Positions 36,414 through 45,152 of a DNA stretch of 64,000 nucleotides are shown here, piece by piece. The translations under genes were made by a program, and so were the position numbers. Numbering within the stretch: position 1 is the first letter of the stretch; each line of letters starts with the position of its first letter. A model generated the notes under the pieces. That model was not told the origin of the DNA and made no database searches. It saw only the letters and a program-made list of their open reading frames with translations. The stretch comes from JANYCO01 sp035535995. Lineage in GTDB: Bacteria > Bacteroidota > Bacteroidia > Cytophagales > Cytophagaceae. The stretch is taken from the NCBI GenBank assembly GCA_035535995.1, contig DATLOZ010000022.1, positions 372,001 to 436,000 of the forward strand. Direction: 5' to 3'.

Positions 36414-37484
36414 TCACTTTTTTAAAATCTCATTGTCCTCTGTAAATATTAGCGGCGTATTTGGAAAATCTTCCTGGGTGAGTCTTTTCATTTCTTTATA
36501 TACCCAATTGCTCTTATCCACTACAGGAATTCCTTCTCCTTTTTGTTTGATCGAAACGATTTGGGCTTTTTGAAATTCTCCTTGCCTGTTGATAAACACT
36601 TTTACAATCGGGGCAATTCCATTTACGCCAAGCAAATTGAAACGTCCATAGGTACAAAAATTTCCCATACTGTAAGCGATGAATCTTCCTTTGTAAGTTT
36701 CTACAGCCCTGGTCACATGTGGCCCATGACCATACACCACATCAGCGCCAGCGTCAATCATGGCGTGGCTGAAGGCATATACATTGCCGCGGTCTTCCCC
36801 TAAAAAAAGTTCTGTCTTCTTAGGCACATGCGTCATCTTACTTCCCTCCGCTCCTCCGTGAAAAGAAACGATCACAATATCACAACGTGTGCTTAGCTCA
36901 GCTACGATCTTCGCTGCAGCAGGAATATCTTTAATGTCCAACGTACCAGTGTTGGGAGAAAAAGCGCACATCCCATATTTTACGCCATTGCGCTCAAATA
37001 CGGTTGTTGGATAAGCCAGTAATCCTGCAAAGTTGATCCCTGCTTTTGTGAGCGTAGAAGCTGTATTTTTCCTACCCGATTCGCCGAAATCGCCCACGTG
37101 ATTATTGGCGGTACTCATCACGTCAAAGCCTGCATCTGTAAGATAATTAACGTAATGTGTAGGCATTTTGAATGCATAACAGATAGCAGGGTTGTTACAT
37201 TTTTTCACCTCTCCCCCTTCGTCTACAAAGGTTCCTTCCAGGTTGCCAAAAGTTACATCGGCATTTTGCAGAAATGTTTTTACAGAATCCAGAATATTCT
37301 TACCATCGTTAGGAGGCAGATAAGAAACAGAAGGGAAATGTGTCCCCAGCATTACATCACCCACCCCTATGATCGTCAGTGAATCCTTTTGGCTTTGAGT
37401 TGAATCTTTGTCTTGTGAAAAACAGTAAAGATAATTTTGAAAAAATAAAGAAACGATTAATAAAGCACGGAAGTAAAGATTCAT
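36414..37484 (-). CDS. CapA-like poly-gamma-glutamate/metallophosphoesterase family protein
   Basis: A 356-residue exported protein (signal peptide about 1-24). CapA/PGA-type metallophosphoesterase motifs are present: IIGVGDVMLGTHFP, FGNLEGTFVDEGG, TANNHVGDFGESG, VSFHGGAEG and GHGPHVTRAVE, which together would bind two metal ions. The family is named for poly-gamma-glutamate capsule synthesis, but no other capB/C gene is present. The real substrate is unknown. Divergent from the HD-domain gene. Confidence 0.88.
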   Translation of the reverse strand: MNLYFRALLIVSLFFQNYLYCFSQDKDSTQSQKDSLTIIGVGDVMLGTHFPSVSYLPPNDGKNILDSVKTFLQNADVTFGNLEGTFVDEGGEVKKCNNPAICYAFKMPTHYVNYLTDAGFDVMSTANNHVGDFGESGRKNTASTLTKAGINFAGLLAYPTTVFERNGVKYGMCAFSPNTGTLDIKDIPAAAKIVAELSTRCDIVIVSFHGGAEGSKMTHVPKKTELFLGEDRGNVYAFSHAMIDAGADVVYGHGPHVTRAVETYKGRFIAYSMGNFCTYGRFNLLGVNGIAPIVKVFINRQGEFQKAQIVSIKQKGEGIPVVDKSNWVYKEMKRLTQEDFPNTPLIFTEDNEILKK

Positions 37485-37526
37485 AGACGAAAGCTGTTAT
37501 TTTTGTGTTCAATACTACCAATTTTT

Positions 37527-38759
37527 ATGAATAAAAAGAAAATAATTAATGATCCGATCTATGGCTTCATCAACGTAGAAACTGATTTGATCTTTGATGT
37601 GATCGAGCATCCCTATTTTCAAAGACTCCGTAGGATACGACAATTGGGACTTACCGACCTGGTATACCCTGGTGCGCTGCATACCCGCTTCCATCATGCC
37701 TTGGGCGCTATGCACCTGATGGGACAAGCCTTGATAAACCTGCGCATGAAAGGCCACGAGATCTCCGACCAGGAATATGAATCTGCGCAGCTAGCGATCT
37801 TGCTACACGATATCGGACACGGACCATTTTCTCATGCCCTGGAATTCACGTTGCTAAAAGATGTGCACCATGAAGATCTTTCACTCATCATCATGCAGGA
37901 GATCAACAAGCAGTTCAACGGCGCGCTGAACATGGCTTTGGAGATGTTTAAAGGAACTTACAAACGTACCTTTTTCCACCAACTCATTTCCGGCCAGCTC
38001 GACATCGATCGGCTCGACTATTTGAAACGCGATGGATTTTATACTGGTGTATCCGAAGGTACTATCGGCTCCGACCGGATCATCAAACTTTTTAACATTG
38101 TCAATGACAAATTGGTACTTGATGAAAAAGGGATCTACAGTATTGAACATTTCCTGATAGCTCGTCGGGTAATGTACTGGCAGGTTTATCTGCACAAAAC
38201 TACTGTCAGCGCCGAAAATATGCTCATTCAAACTATTAAAAGAGCTCAAGACTTAGCCAAAGCCGGTGCAAATGTAACCACAGGCACTGGTGTTGATTTC
38301 TTTTTGGCCCATCAAGGATCAGGAAAGAATCTTAAGAGCAACAAAAATTACCTTAATTCGTTTTTAGGTATCGACGATTACGATGTATGGGTAAGCCTTA
38401 AAAAATGGCTAAATCACCCCGATTTTGTACTTTCCTACCTTTCAAAAGGTATATTAGATCGACAATTATTTAAAATTTCTATTTCTGCCAAACCTTTTGA
38501 CAAAAAAATACTGGATGGCATGACATTTGAGATTACCAGGAGGTTGAAAATTGATCCGGAATTGGTTCCTTATTTCCTCATAAAAGGGGTAATAGACAAC
38601 GAGGCCTATGTTTTAGGCTCTGAAAAAATTAATATTTTAAGAAAAGGAGGCAAAACAGAAGATATCGCAGAAGCTTCCGATCTTCCAAATATTAAGGCTA
38701 TGAGTAAAATAGTAAAAAAACACTATTTATGCTCACCAAAAAATTACCTATATTTGTAA
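37527..38759 (+). CDS. HD-domain phosphohydrolase
   Basis: A 410-residue cytosolic HD hydrolase. RLRRIRQLGLTDLVYPGALHTRFHHALGAMHLM (by ends: RLRRIRQLGLTDLVYPG, RFHHALGAMHL) supplies the first His, ILLHDIGHGPFSHALE the HD pair, and SGQLDIDRLDYLKRD the last Asp. It resembles dGTP triphosphohydrolase-like proteins. I start it at the ATG at 37527. A GTG at 37503 would overlap a candidate -7 box (TATTTTTG, 37498-37505). It directly precedes the lipid A genes. Confidence 0.9.
   Translation: MNKKKIINDPIYGFINVETDLIFDVIEHPYFQRLRRIRQLGLTDLVYPGALHTRFHHALGAMHLMGQALINLRMKGHEISDQEYESAQLAILLHDIGHGPFSHALEFTLLKDVHHEDLSLIIMQEINKQFNGALNMALEMFKGTYKRTFFHQLISGQLDIDRLDYLKRDGFYTGVSEGTIGSDRIIKLFNIVNDKLVLDEKGIYSIEHFLIARRVMYWQVYLHKTTVSAENMLIQTIKRAQDLAKAGANVTTGTGVDFFLAHQGSGKNLKSNKNYLNSFLGIDDYDVWVSLKKWLNHPDFVLSYLSKGILDRQLFKISISAKPFDKKILDGMTFEITRRLKIDPELVPYFLIKGVIDNEAYVLGSEKINILRKGGKTEDIAEASDLPNIKAMSKIVKKHYLCSPKNYLYL
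38749..38756 (+). promoter_or_regulatory. Candidate promoter -7 box of the lpxD operon
   Basis: TATATTTG fits TAnnTTTG and ends just before the HD-gene stop codon (38757-38759). Upstream by 19 bases is TTTA (38726-38729), a one-base departure from TTTG. A start near 38763 would leave about 26 bases to the lpxD ATG. Read-through from the HD gene is equally possible. Confidence 0.45.
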
Positions 38760-38788
38760 TAGTTTAAGCATAAAAATACCATTCGTAG

Positions 38789-39832
38789 ATGGAGTTCACA
38801 GCAAAAGAGATCGCATTTTTGATAGGGGGAACGGTAAAAGGCTCAGAAAATCTGAGAGTAAATAAACTGGCAAAAATCCAAGAAGCTACTCCTGGGAGTA
38901 TCGCCTTTTTGTCGAATCCTAAATATGAGAATTTCATTTATGAAACTCCGGAAACAAGTGTGGTGATTGTGAGCAATGATTTCGAAGCCAAAGAAGAAAT
39001 TAAATCTACTCTCATTCGTGTAGATGATCCTTATACCAGCTTCAGCACATTGCTGGAGGAATACCACAAGATCGTAAGCTTTGTAAAAAAAGGAGTTGAA
39101 AATCCTTCTTATATCGGAGAAAATTCTGCAACCGGTGAAAACATCTACCGCGGCGCATTCTCCTACATCGGCAATAATTGTAAGATCGGTAAAAATGTAA
39201 AAATTTATCCCCAGGTATTCATTGGTGATAATGTGACCATCGGGGATAATGTGATTCTATATGCCGGAGTTAAAATTTACTCTGATACCGTCATCGGGAA
39301 TTATTGTACCATCCACTCCGGTGCTGTGCTTGGCAGCGACGGATTTGGCTTTGCTCCACAAACAGACGGCTCTTATAAAACCATTCCGCAAATCGGAAAC
39401 GTAGTGATCGGCAACCATGTAGACATTGGGGCCAATACTACGATCGATTGTGCTACTATGGGTTCTACCATTATTCACGACGGCGTAAAACTAGATAACC
39501 TGATCCAGATTGCGCACAACGTAGAAATTGGTCAAAACACTGTAATTGCTGCCCAGGCAGGTGTTTCTGGCTCTACCAAAATAGGTGAAAACTGTATGAT
39601 AGGCGGCCAGTCTGGAATTATCGGCCACCTGACGATCTCCAAAAAAACCAACATCGGTGCACAATCTGGTGTCACTAAATCTATTACAAAAGAAAATACC
39701 GCTATTCTCGGGTCTCCTGCCTTTGATTATACTTCTCATTTGAAATCCGCCTCTGTGTTTAAAAAATTGCCCGATTTACAAAAACGAATAGAGGAATTGG
39801 AAGAAAAAATACTACATTTGCAGTCTTTATAA
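38789..39832 (+). CDS. lpxD: UDP-3-O-acylglucosamine N-acyltransferase
   Basis: A 347-residue enzyme of lipid A synthesis that adds the N-linked 3-hydroxyacyl chain. An N-terminal uridine-binding domain (about 1-100, with PGSIAFLSNPKYENF) precedes a left-handed beta-helix of hexapeptide repeats (about 105-310). LDNLIQIAHNVEIGQNTVIAAQAGVSGS (by ends: LDNLIQIAHNVEIG, AAQAGVSGS) holds the catalytic His. A short C-terminal helix (LQKRIEELEEKIL) follows. First gene of the lpxD, lpxC-fabZ, lpxA block. Confidence 0.96.
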   Translation: MEFTAKEIAFLIGGTVKGSENLRVNKLAKIQEATPGSIAFLSNPKYENFIYETPETSVVIVSNDFEAKEEIKSTLIRVDDPYTSFSTLLEEYHKIVSFVKKGVENPSYIGENSATGENIYRGAFSYIGNNCKIGKNVKIYPQVFIGDNVTIGDNVILYAGVKIYSDTVIGNYCTIHSGAVLGSDGFGFAPQTDGSYKTIPQIGNVVIGNHVDIGANTTIDCATMGSTIIHDGVKLDNLIQIAHNVEIGQNTVIAAQAGVSGSTKIGENCMIGGQSGIIGHLTISKKTNIGAQSGVTKSITKENTAILGSPAFDYTSHLKSASVFKKLPDLQKRIEELEEKILHLQSL

Positions 39833-39930
39833 CGTGTTTTTCTAAGCCAAAAACGTTAAAAAAGTAGGTTCTGAATATTCAAAATGCATTCGGAACGGAG
39901 GGTATTGATTATTATTTTAAATAATTAATT

Positions 39931-41322
39931 GTGAATCAAAAACAACAAACAATCAAAAAGTCGGTTACACTTTCCGGCGTAGGATTGCACACAGGAGTAA
40001 AAGTGAACATGACATTTGTTCCCGCTCCGATTAATCATGGAATTGTTTTCCAACGTACCGATCTTCCAGGACAACCTACTGTAGAAGCCGACGCTGACTA
40101 TGTAGTAGACCTTTCCAGAGGTACTACCATCGAAAAAAATGGCGCCCGCGTAAACACTGTCGAGCACACACTTGCAGCACTCGTAGGACTTCAAATCGAC
40201 AACGTACTGATCCAGCTCGACGGACCTGAACCTCCAATCATGGATGGTAGCTCTAAGCCTTTTGTAGATGTATTGGAAGACGTAGGCATGGAAGAACAAA
40301 ATGCACTCCGCAACTTCTATGAAATTCCTCACAATCTTTTTTACAAAGACGAAGAAAATCAAATCGAGATCGCCGCTCTGCCGCTTGACGATTACCGCGT
40401 CACAGTAATGGTGGATTACAATTCTCCGGTATTAGGCAGCCAGCACGCCTCGCTGACCAATATCAATCAATTCTCCAAAGAGATCGCTGCCTGCCGTACC
40501 TTCTGCTTCCTGCACGAACTGGAAATGCTGCACAAGCAAAACCTGATCAAAGGCGGAGACATCAACAACGCAATCGTGGTTGTAGATCGCGTAGTGAAAG
40601 ACGATGAATTGGAATCACTCGCGAAATTATTCAATAAGCAAAAAGTAGAAGTTAAAAAAGAAGGAATTCTTAATAATATAGAACTCCGTTACAACAACGA
40701 ACCAGCACGCCACAAGCTGCTGGATATGATCGGAGATCTTGCCCTTGTAGGAAGACCACTCAAAGCACAGATCCTGGCAGCACGCCCCGGACATGCTGCT
40801 AACGTAGCCTTCGCCAAGAAGATCAAAAAACTAATGAAAGAAACCTCCAGAAACCAGGCGCCTAAATACGATCCGAACCAGGCTCCGGTAATGGATGTAA
40901 ATAAGATCTACAAAGCACTTCCGCATACTTATCCTTTCAAACTGGTTGACAAGATCATCCACCTTGAAGACAACGTGGTAGTGGGAGTAAAAAATGTAAC
41001 GATCAACGAGCCATTTTTCCAGGGACACTTCCCAGGCAATCCTGTAATGCCAGGAGTATTGCAAATAGAAGCAATGGCACAAACAGGTGGTATCCTTGTA
41101 TTAAACTCTGTACCGGATCCTGAAAATTACTGGACCTATTTCCTGGCGATCGAAGACTGTAAATTCAGAAAAACAGTAGTGCCAGGCGATACACTTGTAT
41201 TCAAGTGCGAATTGCTCGCGCCAATTAAAAGAGGTATTGCCAAGCTGCACGGACAAGCTTTTGTAGGCTCGCAATTGGTGTGCGAAGCTACGGTAACTGC
41301 CAGTATGGTAAGAAAACAATAA
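39931..41322 (+). CDS. lpxC/fabZ: Bifunctional LpxC deacetylase / FabZ dehydratase fusion
   Basis: A 463-residue fusion. Residues about 1-300 are LpxC, the zinc enzyme making the committed lipid A step: VNTVEHTLAALVGL (zinc His), FCFLHELEML, and RHKLLDMIGDLALVG (second zinc site with His and Asp). Residues about 320-463 are FabZ, the 3-hydroxyacyl-ACP dehydratase: LPHTYPFKLVDKI, EPFFQGHFPGNPVMPGVLQIEAMAQ (by ends: FFQGHFPGNP, GVLQIEAMAQ) with the catalytic His and Glu. The fusion is usual in Bacteroidota. GTG start at 39931; no better ATG is near. Confidence 0.96.
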   Translation: MNQKQQTIKKSVTLSGVGLHTGVKVNMTFVPAPINHGIVFQRTDLPGQPTVEADADYVVDLSRGTTIEKNGARVNTVEHTLAALVGLQIDNVLIQLDGPEPPIMDGSSKPFVDVLEDVGMEEQNALRNFYEIPHNLFYKDEENQIEIAALPLDDYRVTVMVDYNSPVLGSQHASLTNINQFSKEIAACRTFCFLHELEMLHKQNLIKGGDINNAIVVVDRVVKDDELESLAKLFNKQKVEVKKEGILNNIELRYNNEPARHKLLDMIGDLALVGRPLKAQILAARPGHAANVAFAKKIKKLMKETSRNQAPKYDPNQAPVMDVNKIYKALPHTYPFKLVDKIIHLEDNVVVGVKNVTINEPFFQGHFPGNPVMPGVLQIEAMAQTGGILVLNSVPDPENYWTYFLAIEDCKFRKTVVPGDTLVFKCELLAPIKRGIAKLHGQAFVGSQLVCEATVTASMVRKQ

Positions 41323-41345
41323 TGTTCTGATAGTTCTTTTAGAAA

Positions 41346-42125
41346 ATGAACCAACCTTTAGCATATATACATCCGCAGGCCAAAATAGCCGCTAATGTTG
41401 TCGTTGAACCTTTCTCTACCATTCACAAAAATGTGGAAATAGACGAAGGTACCTGGATCGGTCCAAACGTGACGATCATGGAAGGAGCCCGCATCGGGAA
41501 GAATTGCAAAATATTCCCAGGCGCTGTGATCTCCTCAATTCCTCAGGATCTTAAATTCAATGGTGAAGAAACTACTGCTGTGATCGGTGATAATACCGTG
41601 ATCCGTGAATGCGTAACAGTGAGCCGTGGTACCAAAGATAAATTCACTACTATAATCGGAAAGAACTGTTTGTTGATGGCTTATGTACACGTTGCCCACG
41701 ATTGTATCGTAGGAAATAATGTGATCCTAGGAAACGCTACCCAGCTTGCAGGCCACATCATTGTAGACGATTGGGCAATCATCAGCGGTACGAGTGCTGT
41801 ACACCAGTTTGTAAAGATCGGTGCGCATACGATGATCTCCGGAGGTTCACTCGTAAGAAAAGACGTCCCTCCATACACCAAAGCCGCTCGTGAGCCCCTT
41901 TCCTATTGTGGGATCAACTCGATCGGACTTCGTAGAAGAGCTTTTACAAATGAGCAGATAAACGAAATTCAAAATATCTACCGTACTATTTATTTGAAAG
42001 GGTTAAACACCTCCAAAGCGCTTCAGATCATCGAAGTAGACTTCCCTCCTTCAAAAGAAAAAGATGAGATCATCAATTTCATCCAAAACTCTGACAGAGG
42101 AATTATGAAAGGTTTTACTCAGTAA
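41346..42125 (+). CDS. lpxA: UDP-N-acetylglucosamine acyltransferase
   Basis: A 259-residue beta-helix acyltransferase performing the first step of lipid A synthesis. Hexapeptide repeats run from about 10 to 190 (YIHPQAKIAANVVVEPFS at the start). The catalytic His lies in YVHVAHDCIVGNNVILG. The C-terminal helical domain has GINSIGLRRRAFTNEQI. It starts 23 bases after lpxC-fabZ. A family 3 palindrome follows. Confidence 0.96.
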   Translation: MNQPLAYIHPQAKIAANVVVEPFSTIHKNVEIDEGTWIGPNVTIMEGARIGKNCKIFPGAVISSIPQDLKFNGEETTAVIGDNTVIRECVTVSRGTKDKFTTIIGKNCLLMAYVHVAHDCIVGNNVILGNATQLAGHIIVDDWAIISGTSAVHQFVKIGAHTMISGGSLVRKDVPPYTKAAREPLSYCGINSIGLRRRAFTNEQINEIQNIYRTIYLKGLNTSKALQIIEVDFPPSKEKDEIINFIQNSDRGIMKGFTQ

Positions 42126-42135
42126 GAATTCAACG

Positions 42136-42185
42136 TTTAAAGTTAAAGGTTTAAGGTAGCAATGCTTTAAACCTTTAACTTTAAA
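42136..42185. repeat. Palindrome after lpxA (palindrome family 3)
   Basis: A 19-base arm at 42136-42154 (TTTAAAGTTAAAGGTTTAA) is perfectly inverted at 42167-42185, with a 12-base loop. Its motif TTTAAACCTT recurs in the inverted repeat at 49107-49161. It may act as a terminator hairpin for lpxA although it is AT-only and lacks a long T-run. Confidence 0.7.
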
Positions 42186-42238
42186 AACTAAAACTCAATT
42201 ACTTTTTCTAACGATTAATCATCCATCATCTGTAATCC

Positions 42239-42859
42239 ATGGAAATCATTGCCGAAAATATCGGGAAGAAATTCAACAAAGAATGGATCTTCAGACGCCT
42301 TTCCTTCTCACTTACCTCTTCTAATTGCCTTGCTATTACTGGGCCCAACGGCTCCGGGAAATCTACCTTGTTGCAAATCTTAGCAGGTGCTCTCCCCGCT
42401 TCAGAAGGTACGGTGCAATATCAAAAAGGGAAAATGATGGTACATAGCGACGATATGTTTCAATACATTTCGTATGCAGCGCCATACATGGAGCTTGTAG
42501 AAGAAATGAGCATTCGCGAGCTGGCCGATTTTCACAAAGCATTCAAGCCTTTTACAGATAATATTTCTACCGATGATTTTCTTTCCCGAATTATGCTGGA
42601 GAAAGCCTCTCACAAAGAGATCCGTTTTTTGTCTTCCGGTATGAAACAACGTGTAAAATTAGGCCTTGCGCTCTACTCCGATACACCTATACTGATCCTG
42701 GACGAACCTACCATGAACCTCGACAACAAAGGCATTGAATGGTATCTGGAAGAAATAAAAAAACAACTCCATAAAAAAATCATTCTTATCGGTTCCAATC
42801 AATCCTACGAATACGATTTTTGCGATCAGGAAATTTCAATCACCAGTTACCTGGATTAG
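42239..42859 (+). CDS. ABC transporter ATP-binding protein
   Basis: A 206-residue ATPase subunit. It has Walker A GPNGSGKST near residue 35, the signature LSSGMKQRVKLGLAL near residue 136, and Walker B ILILDEPTMNLD near residue 158. There is no membrane partner next to it, so the transported substrate is unknown. Located downstream of lpxA, 113 bases away, behind a palindrome. Confidence 0.9.
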   Translation: MEIIAENIGKKFNKEWIFRRLSFSLTSSNCLAITGPNGSGKSTLLQILAGALPASEGTVQYQKGKMMVHSDDMFQYISYAAPYMELVEEMSIRELADFHKAFKPFTDNISTDDFLSRIMLEKASHKEIRFLSSGMKQRVKLGLALYSDTPILILDEPTMNLDNKGIEWYLEEIKKQLHKKIILIGSNQSYEYDFCDQEISITSYLD

Positions 42860-42908
42860 CAGAATAATCTTGCGCTCTTTTGCGAGATCTTGACTTCCAA
42901 AGGTTGCT

Positions 42909-43829
42909 CTATTTCTGAATTTGAGATTCAATAAAAGAAAATATCCTTTCTTCCTGGCCGGGAAGAAACCAATGATACTCCTTATCTTTTCTAAACCAGG
43001 TCAATTGCCGCTTCGCGTAATGGTGGCTGTTGCGCTTTAGCAAACGTTCCATTTCTTCCGCATCGTACAGTCCATCCAAAAAATCAAACACCTCCGAATA
43101 GCCTACCGTTTGCAAAGCGTTTTTATTTTTATACTGATATAAATTTTTCGCTTCTTCCACCAATCCTTCTGCCAGCATTTGATCCATCCGCAGGTCGATG
43201 CGCTTGTAAAGCTCTTCCCGCGGGCGATCCAGCGCAATCTTGATCGTGGTAAAAAAACGTTCTTTCTTATTCGAAGTACGGAAGGAAGAAAACGGTTTTC
43301 CTGTACCGCGACAAATTTCCAGAGCCCGTATGATCCTCACAGGATTACCACGGTCTACCGTTTCATAATAATCAGGATCTTTTTCTTTTAATTCTTCCAG
43401 TAAAGTTTCCAATCCATTTTTTTTAAACGCTGCATTCAGTTCTTCACGAATCGAAGGAGCTACTTCCGGGATATCATCCAGCCCTTCACAAAGCGTTTTG
43501 ATAAATAATCCTGATCCACCCGTGAGCACTACCAGATCGTGTTTGGTATAAAGCTCTTGCAGCACCTGCAAAGCCTGGGCTTCGTACATACCTACCGTAT
43601 ATTCATCTGTGATATGAAGCGTATTGATAAAATGATGTGGCACTGCAGCCAGCTCTTCTGCAGAAGGTTTAGCAGTACCAATATTCATTTCTTTGTAAAA
43701 CTGCCTCGAATCGGCCGAAAGGATCTCTGTATGAAAATGCTGCGCAACACGGATGGAAAGCGCTGTCTTTCCCACTGCCGTAGGGCCTGCGATTACGATG
43801 AGGTATTTCTTGTTTTGAAGAACAGACAT
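42909..43829 (-). CDS. miaA: tRNA dimethylallyltransferase
   Basis: A 306-residue enzyme adding the isopentenyl group to A37 of tRNAs reading U-starting codons. Motifs are VIAGPTAVGKTALSIRVA (P-loop), LSADSRQFYKEMNIGTAKPS, VLTGGSGLFIKTLCEGL, RIIRALEICRGTGKPFS, and the C-terminal GYSEVFDFLDG and HYAKRQLTWFRKD. Its start gives MSVLQNKKYLIVI. Convergent with the ABC ATPase gene. Confidence 0.96.
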   Translation of the reverse strand: MSVLQNKKYLIVIAGPTAVGKTALSIRVAQHFHTEILSADSRQFYKEMNIGTAKPSAEELAAVPHHFINTLHITDEYTVGMYEAQALQVLQELYTKHDLVVLTGGSGLFIKTLCEGLDDIPEVAPSIREELNAAFKKNGLETLLEELKEKDPDYYETVDRGNPVRIIRALEICRGTGKPFSSFRTSNKKERFFTTIKIALDRPREELYKRIDLRMDQMLAEGLVEEAKNLYQYKNKNALQTVGYSEVFDFLDGLYDAEEMERLLKRNSHHYAKRQLTWFRKDKEYHWFLPGQEERIFSFIESQIQK

Positions 43830-43923
43830 GGTTGATAAAGTTAGCGTAAAGAATGGAAACCTGGAAAAAAAATTTCAACGTTATAAATGGCCAAAGTACA
43901 TTGTTAATATTTTCAGGATCCTG

Positions 43924-44967
43924 CTAATTCTTTAATCCTGAAAATCCTGGTTCAGACGAAACATAGCGATCTATAAGCCTTGCGATACAAAGCGCGAAAA
44001 CCGGCAAAGCCAAATAAAGCATGCGGGCAAGCTCTGCAGAGATCATTGCCTGCACCAACACACAAGCCAGATAGGCATAAATAAATTTATCAAGCGTACG
44101 AAATTTTTCTGTAAGCCATTTTGTTGCCGTTATTGCAACCCACAATGGCAACAAGACCCACAAGCCGACAATGGAGAAGAGCTCATACAGGCCATGAAAA
44201 CTAAACAACCTATGCACCGCAAAATAAAAATTTCCCAAATGATCAAAATCCTTATGAAAACTCTCCGATAAAGTACTATTGGTATAACGATCAAAATAAA
44301 TACGAAATGAAAACACCAGCAGTCCGGATAAAATAAACCAACCGATCTGAGGAATCTTTTTAACGGGGCCAAAAAAGAAGATCACAGGCGCTACAAAGAT
44401 GAAAGACTCTTTTGTCCAGGGACCAACCAGAATGCAAAAAATAAGCAGCCCTTTATCTTTGGTCTTAATCGCCAATAAAACCAATACGGACGTAAGACAG
44501 AACAAGCTGTCAACGATCGGAAGTCCCGCCATATAAGCGGTCCAGCGGCAACTGAAGATGGTGAGCAAACCGAAAAGACTTGCGATCACAGAAATATTGT
44601 ATGCTCTGCAAAGCAAATAGGTAACAGTACTAAACAAGGCCATCACAAAGGTATTGACAATCCAAAAGCTTACGAACAAAGAAAAATCTCCCTCAAAGCT
44701 CCAGGGTCTTATTTTTTCAAACACTCCGCCAAACACAAAATCCAGGCCGGCGGCAAGCATCGGGATGATCACCCGGTATTTCTGAATCGGCTCCAGGTTA
44801 AAATCTCCCTGAGCCATTTTCATATAGTTGAGCGCATCCGGGCTCATCGACTCGGTGTAGTTATTAAACATCGTAAAAGCCAATCCCTGCATCATAGCAA
44901 AGGAAAATAAAAATACTACGATCGGTAATTTATGTTCTCTGAGAAAATCGATGATCTTATTCGTCAT
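43924..44967 (-). CDS. Polytopic membrane protein, GT-C-like, unknown function
   Basis: A 347-residue integral membrane protein with about nine helices. The first extracytoplasmic loop has SPDALNYMKMAQGDFN followed by YRVIIPMLAAGLDF. A later block reads LPIVDSLFCLTSVLVLLAIK then GPWTKESFIF. The early acidic loop and the RV-I-P segment recall membrane glycosyltransferases of the GT-C fold, but no family is recognised. The neighbouring divergent gene at 45153 encodes a protein with the same pattern. Context is a small glycan locus. Confidence 0.8.
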   Translation of the reverse strand: MTNKIIDFLREHKLPIVVFLFSFAMMQGLAFTMFNNYTESMSPDALNYMKMAQGDFNLEPIQKYRVIIPMLAAGLDFVFGGVFEKIRPWSFEGDFSLFVSFWIVNTFVMALFSTVTYLLCRAYNISVIASLFGLLTIFSCRWTAYMAGLPIVDSLFCLTSVLVLLAIKTKDKGLLIFCILVGPWTKESFIFVAPVIFFFGPVKKIPQIGWFILSGLLVFSFRIYFDRYTNSTLSESFHKDFDHLGNFYFAVHRLFSFHGLYELFSIVGLWVLLPLWVAITATKWLTEKFRTLDKFIYAYLACVLVQAMISAELARMLYLALPVFALCIARLIDRYVSSEPGFSGLKN

Positions 44968-45152
44968 AGGTAGAATCTATTGCAAAACAAGTTAGAAAAA
45001 TATTAAGATATTTTACGTTGTCAATGATCTTTAGGCTTTAACAATCGTTTGATAAAAACCGATTCACAAGGCCTACGGGTATTGTGAACATTTGGAGTAC
45101 CAAAGTATTTCTCTAACTTTAACCTTTCACTATCCGATTGCAGAAACAAACA

